Of a stretch of 51,875 bases of DNA, positions 32,928 through 39,657 are shown piece by piece. Each line of letters starts with the position of its first letter. Positions within the stretch are counted from its first letter, which is position 1. Source of the DNA: a virus. Under the pieces are notes generated by a model that did not search any database, was not told the origin of the DNA, and saw only the letters and a list, made by a program, of their open reading frames with translations. The translations under genes and the position numbers were made by a program. The stretch is from the IMG/VR virus record IMGVR_UViG_3300045996_000640, positions 1-51,875 of that record; one strand, 5' to 3'.

Positions 32928-33269
32928 GTGATCGTTGGTACCAGAAACACGAAACGAAACCGCGAGGGTTTCGATACCTTCCTCACCGTCAAATGCAATT
33001 ATTGCGGCGACGAATTCGAAGTCGCCGACGGCCGAGGGCTGAGGGGCGCAACGCAAGGATTCGAAACGATGGGGCGCGCGGCAATGTGCCGGGATTGCCG
33101 AAATGATGAGGGGCGACGTGAACGATTCCGAACGAACCGCTACGCCGGGCCGAGCCCGTTTAGTGGGGCATGTCGCCGAGAATCGAGCGGGCGCGCTCTA
33201 TGTCGGCAGATCGAACACGCGCGAGGGCCGAGTCGGTTCGATTTTCGCGAACCCCTTTACGCTGATTGA
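32928..33269 (+). CDS. Zinc-ribbon protein with doubtful C-terminal extension
   Basis: 113 residues from a GTG after GAAAGGGTTTCCC, a variant of the usual block. Residues ~20-60 form a zinc ribbon (KCNYCGDEFEVADGR, then MCRDCRND). The last ~55 residues overlap the DUF4326 gene in another frame and look like its shadow, so either the stop has been lost or a frameshift joins the two. The N-terminal part is likely real. Confidence 0.6.
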   Translation: MIVGTRNTKRNREGFDTFLTVKCNYCGDEFEVADGRGLRGATQGFETMGRAAMCRDCRNDEGRRERFRTNRYAGPSPFSGACRRESSGRALCRQIEHARGPSRFDFREPLYAD

Positions 33270-33585
33270 ATACGGCCGGGCGCAAGCGTTGCGCCTGTAC
33301 CTCGAGCATGCGCTCGGATCGGGCGCGATTCTGCACGGGCTGCCGGATCTGCGCGGTAAGATGCTCGATTGCTGGTGCAGGCGATCGGATGCCGTTCGCA
33401 CGCCGGGCAATATGTGCCATGCCGATGTATTGGTCGCGATCCTGGATCGGCTGAGCGATACCGAAATCGCGAGCTTGCGGCACGAAACGGCAATGGGTAT
33501 TTACGCATCGGTTGGCGGGTCGAGCCTTTCGATCACATTCGCGCCCGAGCTCGCCGCCGACATTCGGCGCGACCTGGGCATATGA
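33103..33585 (+). CDS. DUF4326-family protein
   Basis: 160 residues from the first ATG; a GTG at 33118 with GAGGGG just upstream is an alternative start. The signature YVGRSNTREGRVGSIFANPF, then LDCWCRRS and MCHADVLVAIL matches DUF4326, a small phage and plasmid family with conserved Cys and His and no settled function. ATGA-coupled to the microprotein that follows. Confidence 0.78.
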   Translation: MMRGDVNDSERTATPGRARLVGHVAENRAGALYVGRSNTREGRVGSIFANPFTLIEYGRAQALRLYLEHALGSGAILHGLPDLRGKMLDCWCRRSDAVRTPGNMCHADVLVAILDRLSDTEIASLRHETAMGIYASVGGSSLSITFAPELAADIRRDLGI

Positions 33586-33671
33586 ACGCAAATCAGATCG
33601 CGGCGGCAATCGTCGCCGCGATCTTTCTCATTTGGGAAATGATCGACATTTGGCGCAATCGCAAGGGTTGA
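33582..33671 (+). CDS. 29-residue membrane microprotein
   Basis: ATGA overlap with DUF4326. Product MNANQIAAAIVAAIFLIWEM followed by IDIWRNRKG: one transmembrane helix with a basic C terminus. Its TGA stop (33669-33671) lies inside the TTGACA of promoter P5. Confidence 0.68.
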   Translation: MNANQIAAAIVAAIFLIWEMIDIWRNRKG

Positions 33672-33697
33672 CAGGGTGTACCGGCCGGGTGTACTAT
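33668..33697 (+). promoter_or_regulatory. Sigma-70-like promoter P5
   Basis: TTGACA (33668-33673), 18-base spacer, TACTAT (33692-33697). The spacer and boxes contain the direct repeat GGGTGTA twice (33674-33680 and 33688-33694), which suggests an operator. Nested with the stop codon of the upstream microprotein. It drives 33737 and the annealing protein. Confidence 0.82.
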
Positions 33698-33736
33698 TGA
33701 CGCAACGTCAAACGATCTAACGAAAGGGTTCAGGAA

Positions 33737-33937
33737 ATGCACACGGTCAAGATTATTGAAACCGACGGCCGCGCGGTAACAGTGGTCGATAAGGTTTCCG
33801 AGGCGGTCGCCGCCGATGTGTTCCAAGCACTCGCAACCTGGGGCAATCCCGCTGCATTCATTTCGGTTGTGCAGTACGAATCCGATATGATTCGGTATTC
33901 CGCTCGACCTGGCGTTCCGGGCGTCGATATCTGGTAG
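33737..33937 (+). CDS. Small hypothetical protein
   Basis: 66 residues, alpha/beta (HTVKIIETDGRAVTVVDKVSEAVAADVFQAL). ATG follows GAAAGGGTTCAGGAA. First gene from promoter P5, upstream of the recombination protein. Function unknown. Confidence 0.7.
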   Translation: MHTVKIIETDGRAVTVVDKVSEAVAADVFQALATWGNPAAFISVVQYESDMIRYSARPGVPGVDIW

Positions 33938-33946
33938 TCAACCGCA

Positions 33947-33972
33947 GCCGCCCGGCAACCTCGCCGGGCGGC
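33947..33972 (+). other. Intercistronic hairpin, GCCGCCCGGC stem
   Basis: GCCGCCCGGC (33947-33956), loop AACCTC, GCCGGGCGGC (33963-33972), followed by CGAAAGGGTTCAGC and the ATG of the annealing-protein gene. Confidence 0.85.
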
Positions 33973-33997
33973 CGTTCGTATCTCGAAAGGGTTCAGC

Positions 33998-34633
33998 ATG
34001 GAAAGCGAAACGGCGTTCGATCCTCGGCGGCACCTAATCAAGCTCAGCGGCAAGGATTACTTAGAAGTCAAATGGCGCGTGTACTGGTTGCGTACGGCGC
34101 ATCCTGGCGCGATTATTTCGACCGAGCTACACAAACACGTATTCGCCTCGCCGGATGGCACGATACCCGCTGAGGCGATATTCCGGGCGCACGTCATCAT
34201 TCCCGACGGCGGCGAGGCGACGGGTTGGGGTTCGGAATCCGAGGCCGATTTTCACGACTACATTGAAAAGGCCGAAACGAAGGCGTTAGGTCGCGCGCTT
34301 GCCGCGCTTGGGTTCGGCGTGCAATTCGCGGGCGATGATTTCGAAGGCGTCGAGCGATACAACGATGCGCCGGTACAGGCGGCGCGCGCCCGGCAGATCA
34401 AAGAACTGGACGGCGGAAAGAAATCAGGCGGCAAGGCAACCGCAAAACAATTCGCCGATATGAAAGCCTGGCGCGAGGCGCAAAACCTCACGCCCGAGCA
34501 AATGGCAACGATCGTGCTCAATATCACGGGCAAGCATGAGCATTCGGAAATGACCGAGCAAGACGCCGGGCGCGTGTTGTACAAGCTCAACCGGGTAAAC
34601 CTGGACGATCTGCTCGCCGGGAACATCGACTAA
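33998..34633 (+). CDS. Rad52/ERF-like single-strand annealing protein
   Basis: 211 residues. The core HLIKLSGKDYLEVKWRVYWL, STELHKHVF, AIFRAHVIIPDGG and FHDYIEKAETKALGRALAAL followed by GFGVQFA is the pattern of phage ERF/Rad52-like annealing proteins. A flexible Gly/Lys linker (~135-150) leads to a small helical C-terminal domain (FADMKAWREAQNLTPEQMATI). It should anneal complementary single strands during phage recombination and replication. Coupled to the replication gene that follows a terminator. Confidence 0.75.
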   Translation: MESETAFDPRRHLIKLSGKDYLEVKWRVYWLRTAHPGAIISTELHKHVFASPDGTIPAEAIFRAHVIIPDGGEATGWGSESEADFHDYIEKAETKALGRALAALGFGVQFAGDDFEGVERYNDAPVQAARARQIKELDGGKKSGGKATAKQFADMKAWREAQNLTPEQMATIVLNITGKHEHSEMTEQDAGRVLYKLNRVNLDDLLAGNID

Positions 34634-34638
34634 CAACA

Positions 34639-34672
34639 CGAAACCCGGCCGATTTGGTTCGGCCGGGTTTCG
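34639..34672 (+). terminator. Hairpin terminator
   Basis: CGAAACCCGGCCG (34639-34651) and CGGCCGGGTTTCG (34660-34672) with an 8-base loop. Same arms as at 6344 and 7146. Ends the P5 transcript. A GGGTTCAG block follows at 34682 but is 35 bases from the next start, so it may be a relic. Confidence 0.72.
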
Positions 34673-34723
34673 CTACGATCCGGGTTCAGTGGACGCGATA
34701 CGATCATACCATAGGGACAACGA

Positions 34724-35611
34724 ATGAGCCTGCATTTGTTTTCGCGGATCTATCGCGAAACGAGCTACACGGGCGCAACGCAAACCGTGCTCGCGATCCT
34801 CGGCGGGTATGCCGACGAATACAACTACTGCTCAATGAGCGAGGCGCGGGTTATGTGGGAATCCGGGCTATCTGAGCGCAGCGTACGCAACGCGATACGC
34901 GAGCTCGAGCGCGACGGCGTGATCGAAACGACGCGGAATTACGGGCGCGGCCGGTCGAGCGTTTACCGGGTTCGCATCGAAAACGCGCCGCCTAAAGAGG
35001 ATTGGAAATCATTCCTCACTCGGCAAATTGGCGAGGATGGCGCGGCTCGATATTTCGCCGCCGTCGATCGGAATAAGGCCGGGAAATACCGGCAGAATTT
35101 GCCGGTCGAGGAAGAAGAAATACCGGCAGATTTTTCCGAATACCGGCAATCTACGACAAAAAATACCGGCAAAATTCGACCGGAAACAGAAAGGACACCT
35201 ATTAAAGAGATTAAGAAAGTAGATCAATCTATTGCGGCTGACGCCGCGAAAAAGAAAGGTTCGAAAGCTCATGCGAAAACGGTCGAGGAATTGCCACAAA
35301 ACGGCGCGGCGCAAACGCTGGTATATACCTGGTGCCAGCGAACGGGAACGGTGCCGGTTTCGTACCCGGTCGCGGTTGGACATGCAAAGAACCTCGCGGC
35401 GGCGGGCGTGAATCCGGGCGAGCTCGGCGAGCTTTACGACTACCTGGCGGCCGATCCGTTTTGGACGGGAAAGGGTTTCGACCTCGGCACGGCGGTTTCG
35501 CAGTTAGAAAAATTCCGGCAGACAAAACGAAAGGCGGCGCGATCGAGCACGAACAGGGTTGAATCGGCGCATGAATTTTTCGCCCGAAAAGAATCAGGCG
35601 GGCTACGTTAG
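34724..35611 (+). CDS. Winged-helix replication initiator-like protein
   Basis: 295 residues. N-terminal winged helix (about 40-85: MSEARVMWESGLSERSVRNA, then IRELERDGVIETTRNYGRGRSSVYRV) as in phage replication proteins of the lambda O/DnaD-adjacent type. A low-complexity acidic then basic linker (~110-185) is encoded by DNA carrying four ATACCGGCA iterons and an AT-rich stretch. The C-terminal helical domain (~190-285, AAQTLVYTWCQRTG... LGTAVSQLEKFRQTKRK) may recruit a helicase loader. The lambda O gene has the same layout of origin inside the initiator gene. Function inferred from domain and origin structure. Confidence 0.75.
   Translation: MSLHLFSRIYRETSYTGATQTVLAILGGYADEYNYCSMSEARVMWESGLSERSVRNAIRELERDGVIETTRNYGRGRSSVYRVRIENAPPKEDWKSFLTRQIGEDGAARYFAAVDRNKAGKYRQNLPVEEEEIPADFSEYRQSTTKNTGKIRPETERTPIKEIKKVDQSIAADAAKKKGSKAHAKTVEELPQNGAAQTLVYTWCQRTGTVPVSYPVAVGHAKNLAAAGVNPGELGELYDYLAADPFWTGKGFDLGTAVSQLEKFRQTKRKAARSSTNRVESAHEFFARKESGGLR
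35084..35225. other. Candidate replication origin: four iterons plus AT-rich region
   Basis: ATACCGGCA occurs at 35086, 35120, 35140 and 35163, each preceded by A-rich bases and followed by G/A then AT. The first copy pairs with an inverted half-site (ACCGGCA at 35088-35094, TGCCGGT at 35100-35106). The four copies are read in all three codon phases (Tyr-Arg-Gln, Ile-Pro-Ala, Tyr-Arg-Gln, Asn-Thr-Gly-Lys), so the DNA, not the protein, is conserved. An unusually AT-rich stretch (35185-35235) follows. Layout mirrors lambda ori. Confidence 0.72.
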
Positions 35612-35620
35612 GGGTTCAGG

Positions 35621-36340
35621 ATGGCAAGGCAACCAAAGGCAAAAAAGCAAACCTACGGAATCGACGCGGCCGCGATCGGCATTGCGAAATTCGCGCGCGA
35701 TCCTGGACTCAGCCTCACGGGCGAGCTCGAGCGGGTACATATCAGCGGCGGCCGGGCGTACGCGGCTGATGGGTTTCGGATCGTATCGGCGGAATTGCCC
35801 GCGACCGATCCGAGCGACTTAACCGAGGATTCAGCGGTGAGTTATCCGGCCGCCGATATCGCCGCGCTCGATTGGGAGGATTTCACGCAACGGCCGTATT
35901 CACTGGTGAATACGAAAGACGTTCGGCTCGGCGATGTCTTTCGATCGGGCGATCTGGTGCGCCTGGCGCATGGCAAGCCGCCCGATTCCAAAAAACCCGC
36001 GCCGTGTACTGAGGCGGGTATGCGGGCGGTTGCCGAGTCGCAAGGTATCGCCGGGATCGAACCCGCAACGACCGTGCTTAGCATCGAACTGCTCGGCGGC
36101 ATCCTCGACGCCTTGCGCGAGGTTGGCAATAGGTTGGGCGGTGCGAGTATCGACGGCGGGATCGTGCTGCGGATCTACCCGGATCGCGAAACCGTCGATC
36201 CGTACGCCGCGCCGCGCGTGGTCGAATGGCTGCACAAACTACCCGACGGCCGCACGATCGAGGGCATGCTGATGCCGATGGTATTGCCGTTTGATCGGGC
36301 AATCGTGCCGCATTGGCGCAAGGATTCCGAGAATGAGTAA
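35621..36340 (+). CDS. Possible sliding-clamp-like protein
   Basis: 239 residues, start after GGGGTTCAGG. The pattern LERVHISGGRAYAADGFRIVSAEL, then YPAADIAALDW, resembles phage proteins with a DNA-clamp fold (a conserved ADG-F/H-R strand turn). Remaining segments alternate strands and helices (TVLSIELLGGILDALREVGN, IVLRIYPDRE). If right, it would hold a polymerase or nuclease on DNA. It is next to the replication initiator. Evidence is pattern-level only. Confidence 0.5.
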   Translation: MARQPKAKKQTYGIDAAAIGIAKFARDPGLSLTGELERVHISGGRAYAADGFRIVSAELPATDPSDLTEDSAVSYPAADIAALDWEDFTQRPYSLVNTKDVRLGDVFRSGDLVRLAHGKPPDSKKPAPCTEAGMRAVAESQGIAGIEPATTVLSIELLGGILDALREVGNRLGGASIDGGIVLRIYPDRETVDPYAAPRVVEWLHKLPDGRTIEGMLMPMVLPFDRAIVPHWRKDSENE

Positions 36341-36743
36341 TTCGCGCGACAACATCGGCGGCGCGTTCGGCGTGCTGCTCGCGCGGCGGTTGCGCGCGGC
36401 CGGAATGAGCCAACAAAAGGCGAGCACACGCGCCGGGTTCGACCATAGTTATTTCAGCCGCCTTATCAGCGGGTCGAGGATGCCAACCGCAAAATCGGTG
36501 AATCAAATCGCCGACGCGCTCAACTGGACAGTGAATCAGCGGCGTACGGCAATGATGGCGGCGGGATTCCTGCCGGATGACGCGCTACGGGCGGTCGACG
36601 CCGATCTTATCGAGCTTGTCGATGCGCTGGCGCGCGTCGAGGCGCACGATCCGGTATGGGCCGAATCGGTACGGGACAACACGCGGGCGCTTACTAACAC
36701 GGCGAACAGGCTTGCCGATATGTACGAAAGGGTTCAGCAATGA
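36333..36743 (+). CDS. XRE-family helix-turn-helix regulator
   Basis: 136 residues from the ATG at 36333 (8-base overlap with the gene before). Residues ~12-70 form a classic XRE domain: VLLARRLRAAGMSQQKASTR, AGFDHSYFSRLISGSRMPTA, KSVNQIADAL. The C-terminal helical part likely dimerises. A candidate regulator of the early promoters with the common spacer. There is no integrase nearby to suggest lysogeny. Confidence 0.82.
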   Translation: MSNSRDNIGGAFGVLLARRLRAAGMSQQKASTRAGFDHSYFSRLISGSRMPTAKSVNQIADALNWTVNQRRTAMMAAGFLPDDALRAVDADLIELVDALARVEAHDPVWAESVRDNTRALTNTANRLADMYERVQQ

Positions 36744-37162
36744 ACGGGAAACGATTGTTCACGCCCGCAGATCGGGCGCTATGGATGGCCGAGGTCGAGC
36801 GCAATATCGACAAATTCGAGGCGGCGGTCGCGCGCGAGATACCCGAATTCGATCGCGCGGAATTCGAGGATTCCCAGGATATCGGCGAGCTCGACGCATT
36901 CGACCTCGACGCCATGCTAACGGCGGGCGGCATCCTAAAGGCGCAACTACGCCGGTATGCGTTGACCATTATCCCGTCGAATATGTGCGGGTGCAATACC
37001 TGCATTCAGCGCCGAAATATCCTGATGCGCGAGTACAACGAAACCGCCCAGGCGCTACGGGCGATCCAATTGGTGATCAGCAATAACGGGATCGTCGGCA
37101 TGGCTGCCGATCGGGATAAGCATTTCGAAGCCGAGCCGCCGCCGATCTGGGCGCTCAACTGA
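36740..37162 (+). CDS. Hypothetical helical protein with cysteine cluster
   Basis: 140 residues. Helical N-terminal half; a cysteine cluster MCGCNTC (about residues 82-88) followed by a helix (NILMREYNETAQALRAI). ATG after AAAGGGTTCAGCA, overlapping the regulator's stop. Function unknown; perhaps metal-binding. Confidence 0.72.
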   Translation: MNGKRLFTPADRALWMAEVERNIDKFEAAVAREIPEFDRAEFEDSQDIGELDAFDLDAMLTAGGILKAQLRRYALTIIPSNMCGCNTCIQRRNILMREYNETAQALRAIQLVISNNGIVGMAADRDKHFEAEPPPIWALN

Positions 37163-37668
37163 TGGGCGCGCCCAGGCTAAGCCCGATGGTACGCGAGGCG
37201 TTGCGCGAGCTCGCCGACGAATTGACGCCGCAGCACACGGCAACCGACGGCACGATCGACCGCAAACGCCTGGCGGTCGACGTGCTGCGGGCCGCGCGCT
37301 CGAATGTCGCGGTCTATAGCATGCTCACGGCCGAGGGCCGCGCGATCGCGGTTGACTCATTCATTGCGGATCTGTACCGGGATCGGCGGCAGAAAGTGAC
37401 GATCGCCGGGCGCGAAACGTCGGTACGCGAAACCTATGCCGTGCCGCATCCTGGCGGCAAGTGGGTAACGAAATCGATCGACGCGCTTACGGCCGATGAT
37501 ATGGTGCTAATCGAGCGGCACATACACGCCGAGGCGATGACGCGCCTACGGGCGGCGAAAGATATCCGCACGCTGCGCGGGTTCGAAACGAGCGACGCGG
37601 CGCAAATGCAATTGGACGACGGGCCGGTATCGGCCGAGGAAGGGGTTCAGGATGACGAAACCGGATGA
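37162..37668 (+). CDS. Hypothetical protein
   Basis: 168 residues, helical and charged, with a short beta segment near the centre (QKVTIAGRETSVRETYAVPHPGG) and a helical region IDALTADDMVLIERHIHAEAMTRLRAA. The 3' end encodes GAAGGGGTTCAG for the next gene, which begins inside it. Unknown; possibly replication-associated by context. Confidence 0.7.
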   Translation: MGAPRLSPMVREALRELADELTPQHTATDGTIDRKRLAVDVLRAARSNVAVYSMLTAEGRAIAVDSFIADLYRDRRQKVTIAGRETSVRETYAVPHPGGKWVTKSIDALTADDMVLIERHIHAEAMTRLRAAKDIRTLRGFETSDAAQMQLDDGPVSAEEGVQDDETG

Positions 37669-37915
37669 CACGATTTTTGCCCGTACGCATTGGCAGCACG
37701 TGCAGCTATGGGAATCGCTCGGCGGCGCATGGAACGCATCGGCCGTAAAGAAAAGCCAATACGGCGACGTTGACGCGCTGCGGGTCAAGCGCAAGACGAA
37801 AGACGATGCCCAGGCGGCGCTACTGGTGCTCATGAAACACGTTGATGCCGAGGCGCGGCTCGCCGGTAAGATCGCGGCGGCACGGGCGGCAATCCACGCC
37901 GACGATGCGAAATGA
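37652..37915 (+). CDS. Small hypothetical protein
   Basis: 87 residues; an aromatic N-terminal part (ARTHWQHVQLWESLGGAWN) and a C-terminal helix (AARLAGKIAAARAAI-like). Starts after the block GGGGTTCAGG embedded in the previous gene, and overlaps the nuclease gene by 4 bases. Function unknown. Confidence 0.7.
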   Translation: MTKPDDTIFARTHWQHVQLWESLGGAWNASAVKKSQYGDVDALRVKRKTKDDAQAALLVLMKHVDAEARLAGKIAAARAAIHADDAK

Positions 37916-38259
37916 GGGGCGATCCCAGGAACCCGAGTGAAACCGCGTTTCGCGGCACGGTGATCGAGGCCGCCGAACGCCTAGGCTGGAAAGTGTGGTC
38001 GATCAACGATTCGGTATACCGGGCGCTGATCGTCGCGGCGCGCGAGCTCGGAATTCATTTCATGCCGCCGAAAGCCGGGCTGCCTGATCTGCTCATGGTG
38101 CGCGGCGATCGGCTGCTATTCGCCGAGCTCAAAAGCAACACGGGCACGGTTCGGCCGGATCAGTCGGATTGGCTCGACGCGCTCGACGGCGTGCCATGCG
38201 TGGAAGTGTTCACGGTTCGGCCGCGCGATTGGGATTGGTTCGCGCCCGTGCTGCAATGA
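37912..38259 (+). CDS. VRR-NUC domain nuclease
   Basis: 115 residues, a single VRR-NUC (PD-(D/E)xK) domain: TAFRGTVIEAAERLGWKVW with a conserved Glu, then MPPKAGLPDLLMVRGDRLLFAELKS, giving the catalytic D and ExK, and a late helix VRPDQSDWLDAL. Such stand-alone phage enzymes cut branched or flapped DNA and can act as Holliday-junction resolvases. Context with the annealing protein and initiator supports a recombination or replication role. Its TGA is directly followed by promoter P6. Confidence 0.87.
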   Translation: MRGDPRNPSETAFRGTVIEAAERLGWKVWSINDSVYRALIVAARELGIHFMPPKAGLPDLLMVRGDRLLFAELKSNTGTVRPDQSDWLDALDGVPCVEVFTVRPRDWDWFAPVLQ

Positions 38260-38288
38260 TTGACGCGGCGTGCCGCGCGGTGTAACAT
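38260..38288 (+). promoter_or_regulatory. Sigma-70-like promoter P6
   Basis: TTGACG (38260-38265), 17-base spacer, TAACAT (38283-38288), starting on the base after the nuclease stop codon. The spacer keeps only GCGGTG of the common pattern before the -10 box. Drives 38325 and 38663. Confidence 0.7.
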
Positions 38289-38310
38289 GTACGAAACGGT
38301 ACTACTGAGC

Positions 38311-38324
38311 GAAAGGGGTTCAAA
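38311..38324 (+). promoter_or_regulatory. Ribosome-binding block that decides a TTG start
   Basis: GAAAGGGGTTCAAA sits immediately before TTG at 38325. Since the same block precedes ATG in more than 20 other genes at a spacing of 0-5 bases, it identifies this TTG as the real start. Confidence 0.8.
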
Positions 38325-38663
38325 TTGGCTGCACCGTCGAAACTAACCGATGCGCAATGGGCGCAAGTACGCGCGTGGGAGAACGAAGGGCGGCCGCGCC
38401 CGGAAACCGCGCGGTTGATCCTCGATCACTACGGCGTGTCGATCACGCGCGAGGCATTATCGAATCGGCTCGGGCCGCGCAAACCCGCATTCGGCCGGGC
38501 CGAGGGCACGCGCATTTTCAAAACGTACCTCACCGACGAACAGATCGAGGAATTGCGCAGCCTGGCGCGCGGGTTCGGATTGCGCGACGGATCGCCCGAC
38601 GGCAACATATCGAGCCTGCTACGCGGGATCGCCGACGGCAAGTACGCCGTGAGTGTTGCGTAA
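38325..38663 (+). CDS. Small DNA-binding-type protein
   Basis: 112 residues from TTG. N-terminal helix-turn-helix-like part (DAQWAQVRAWENEGRPRPET, ARLILDHYGVSITREALSNRL) and a C-terminal ribbon-helix-helix-like end (LTDEQIEELRSLARGFG, NISSLLRGIADGKY). Likely a small regulator. First gene from promoter P6; its stop shares a base region with the next start. Confidence 0.72.
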   Translation: MAAPSKLTDAQWAQVRAWENEGRPRPETARLILDHYGVSITREALSNRLGPRKPAFGRAEGTRIFKTYLTDEQIEELRSLARGFGLRDGSPDGNISSLLRGIADGKYAVSVA

Positions 38664-38956
38664 TGGCTGCCGTCGATCAGGAACACGCCGACGATTGGAA
38701 AGATCCCGTACCGCGCAAGCCGCGCGGCGTAGAAGGCGGAACGCGGCGAGATTTGCGAATGCGCCGGGCGTACCTAATTTCCCGGCTCGCCGATATCGAT
38801 CGCGAGCTCGCCAAACCGGAACGCGACCGCGACGCGATCGCCTCGAGCGATCCCGCGAGATTTTGCCTGGCGAGCACGGTATCGCCGCCCGATGTGTACG
38901 CCTCGGCGTATTGCAACGGATATCGGCGCTGCATGTCGGATATACTTGACAGGTAG
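38663..38956 (+). CDS. Hypothetical protein
   Basis: 97 residues from the ATG at 38663, which overlaps the upstream stop. Basic N terminus (PVPRKPRGVEGGTRRDLRMRRAYL), helical core, three cysteines (ARFCLAS, AYCNGYRRC). Its last codons contain the -35 box of promoter P7. Function unknown. Confidence 0.68.
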   Translation: MAAVDQEHADDWKDPVPRKPRGVEGGTRRDLRMRRAYLISRLADIDRELAKPERDRDAIASSDPARFCLASTVSPPDVYASAYCNGYRRCMSDILDR

Positions 38957-38975
38957 TGACTACAGGGTGTAAACT
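38946..38975 (+). promoter_or_regulatory. Sigma-70-like promoter P7
   Basis: TTGACA (38946-38951), 18-base spacer ending CAGGGTG, TAAACT (38970-38975). The -35 box is within the end of the upstream coding sequence. The downstream leader 38981-39007 is identical to that of promoter P8. Confidence 0.78.
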
Positions 38976-38980
38976 ACACG

Positions 38981-39007
38981 TATGAGGTTGATCGATCGGC
39001 GATCACC
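38981..39007 (+). repeat. 27-base leader repeat, copy 1
   Basis: Bases 38981-39007 (starting TATGAGGTTGATCGATCGGC, ending GATCACC) are identical to 51054-51080. Both follow a -10 box by 5 bases. An internal ATG opens no meaningful gene. Likely a duplicated promoter-leader unit. Confidence 0.9.
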
Positions 39008-39028
39008 TAAAGCGAAACGGGTTCAGAC

Positions 39029-39325
39029 ATGAGCGCACAGGAATCGCGGATTTTCTCCCAGGTCGAGGCGATCGGCCGCAAGATCGGCGAGGCTGAGGTT
39101 TACGGCGACGCAACCGCAATCAAGCGCGAGCGCGCCGCCGCCAAAATGGCCGTTTCCGACTACGCGAAAAACGAAGCGTTCCTCGATCGGGCGCGCTGGT
39201 TTTATGCCGAGGGCGTGCGAACCGGCCGGGTCGAGGCTCAGCGGCAGCGCGAGGAACGCCGCCGCGAGCTCAGCGAGTCGCTCATGTCGGGCTACGGGCT
39301 CGCGGGCGGCGGGCGCAACTGGTAA
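39029..39325 (+). CDS. Small helical protein
   Basis: 98 residues, highly helical and charged (SRIFSQVEAIGRKIGEAEVYGDATAIKRERAAAKM, then VEAQRQREERRRELSESLM). ATG after GAAACGGGTTCAGAC. First gene from promoter P7. No family recognised. Confidence 0.7.
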   Translation: MSAQESRIFSQVEAIGRKIGEAEVYGDATAIKRERAAAKMAVSDYAKNEAFLDRARWFYAEGVRTGRVEAQRQREERRRELSESLMSGYGLAGGGRNW

Positions 39326-39334
39326 GGATTCAAC

Positions 39335-39360
39335 GGGCGGCCGCGATCGGGCGGCCGCCC
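39335..39360 (+). other. Intercistronic hairpin
   Basis: GGGCGGCCGC (39335-39344), loop GATCGG, GCGGCCGCCC (39351-39360): a 10-bp stem, followed by GGAAGGGTTCAC and a start codon. The stem sequence differs from the GCCGCCCGGC family, but the arrangement is the same. Confidence 0.8.
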
Positions 39361-39385
39361 AGGATCGCAAGCGGAAGGGTTCACG

Positions 39386-39622
39386 ATGGCAGCAATTGCG
39401 GATTTGACAACTGAGGAAGTACAGGCGCTAAAGCAATCATGGGATACCGCGACGGCGGCGCATCGCGCGTACGTCGAGGCGCGGCCGCGTACCGGCAAGA
39501 TTTGCCCAACATGCGGCGGCGCGGGCGAGATACCGCCGCCGAGGGGTGCAAAGGTTGGGCCCGATTACGTCGGGCCGGTATGCGTTCGATGCGATGGGAT
39601 CGGCAAGGATCCGCGCTGGTAA
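39386..39622 (+). CDS. Small DnaJ-type zinc-finger protein
   Basis: 78 residues. Two C-x2-C-x-G-x-G-like knuckles (ICPTCGGAGEIP and CVRCDGIGKDP) as in the DnaJ cysteine-rich region. An N-terminal helix (TTEEVQALKQSWDTATAAHRAYVEA). ATG after GGAAGGGTTCACG. Probably a zinc-binding accessory protein; no J-domain. Confidence 0.75.
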   Translation: MAAIADLTTEEVQALKQSWDTATAAHRAYVEARPRTGKICPTCGGAGEIPPPRGAKVGPDYVGPVCVRCDGIGKDPRW

Positions 39623-39633
39623 ACATTCGAACA

Positions 39634-39657
39634 GCGGGCGGCGATCGTGCCGACTGC
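39634..39657 (+). other. Degenerate intercistronic hairpin
   Basis: GCGGGCGGC, loop GATCGT, GCCGACTGC. The left arm and loop are identical to the hairpin at 6782-6805, but the right arm has three changed bases that break the stem. The bases after it (TCGATCAACGAAAGGGTTCAG) also match that site, so the two are copies of one module. Confidence 0.7.

Noticed and set aside
34682-34689. Ribosome-binding block for the initiator gene at 34724
   Set aside because: GGGTTCAG is 35 bases from the ATG, too far to act as its ribosome site, and no start codon follows it closely.
36333-36743. Lysogeny repressor
   Set aside because: It is an XRE protein, but without integrase, partition pair or divergent cro-like gene, lysogeny is not supported; kept as a generic regulator.
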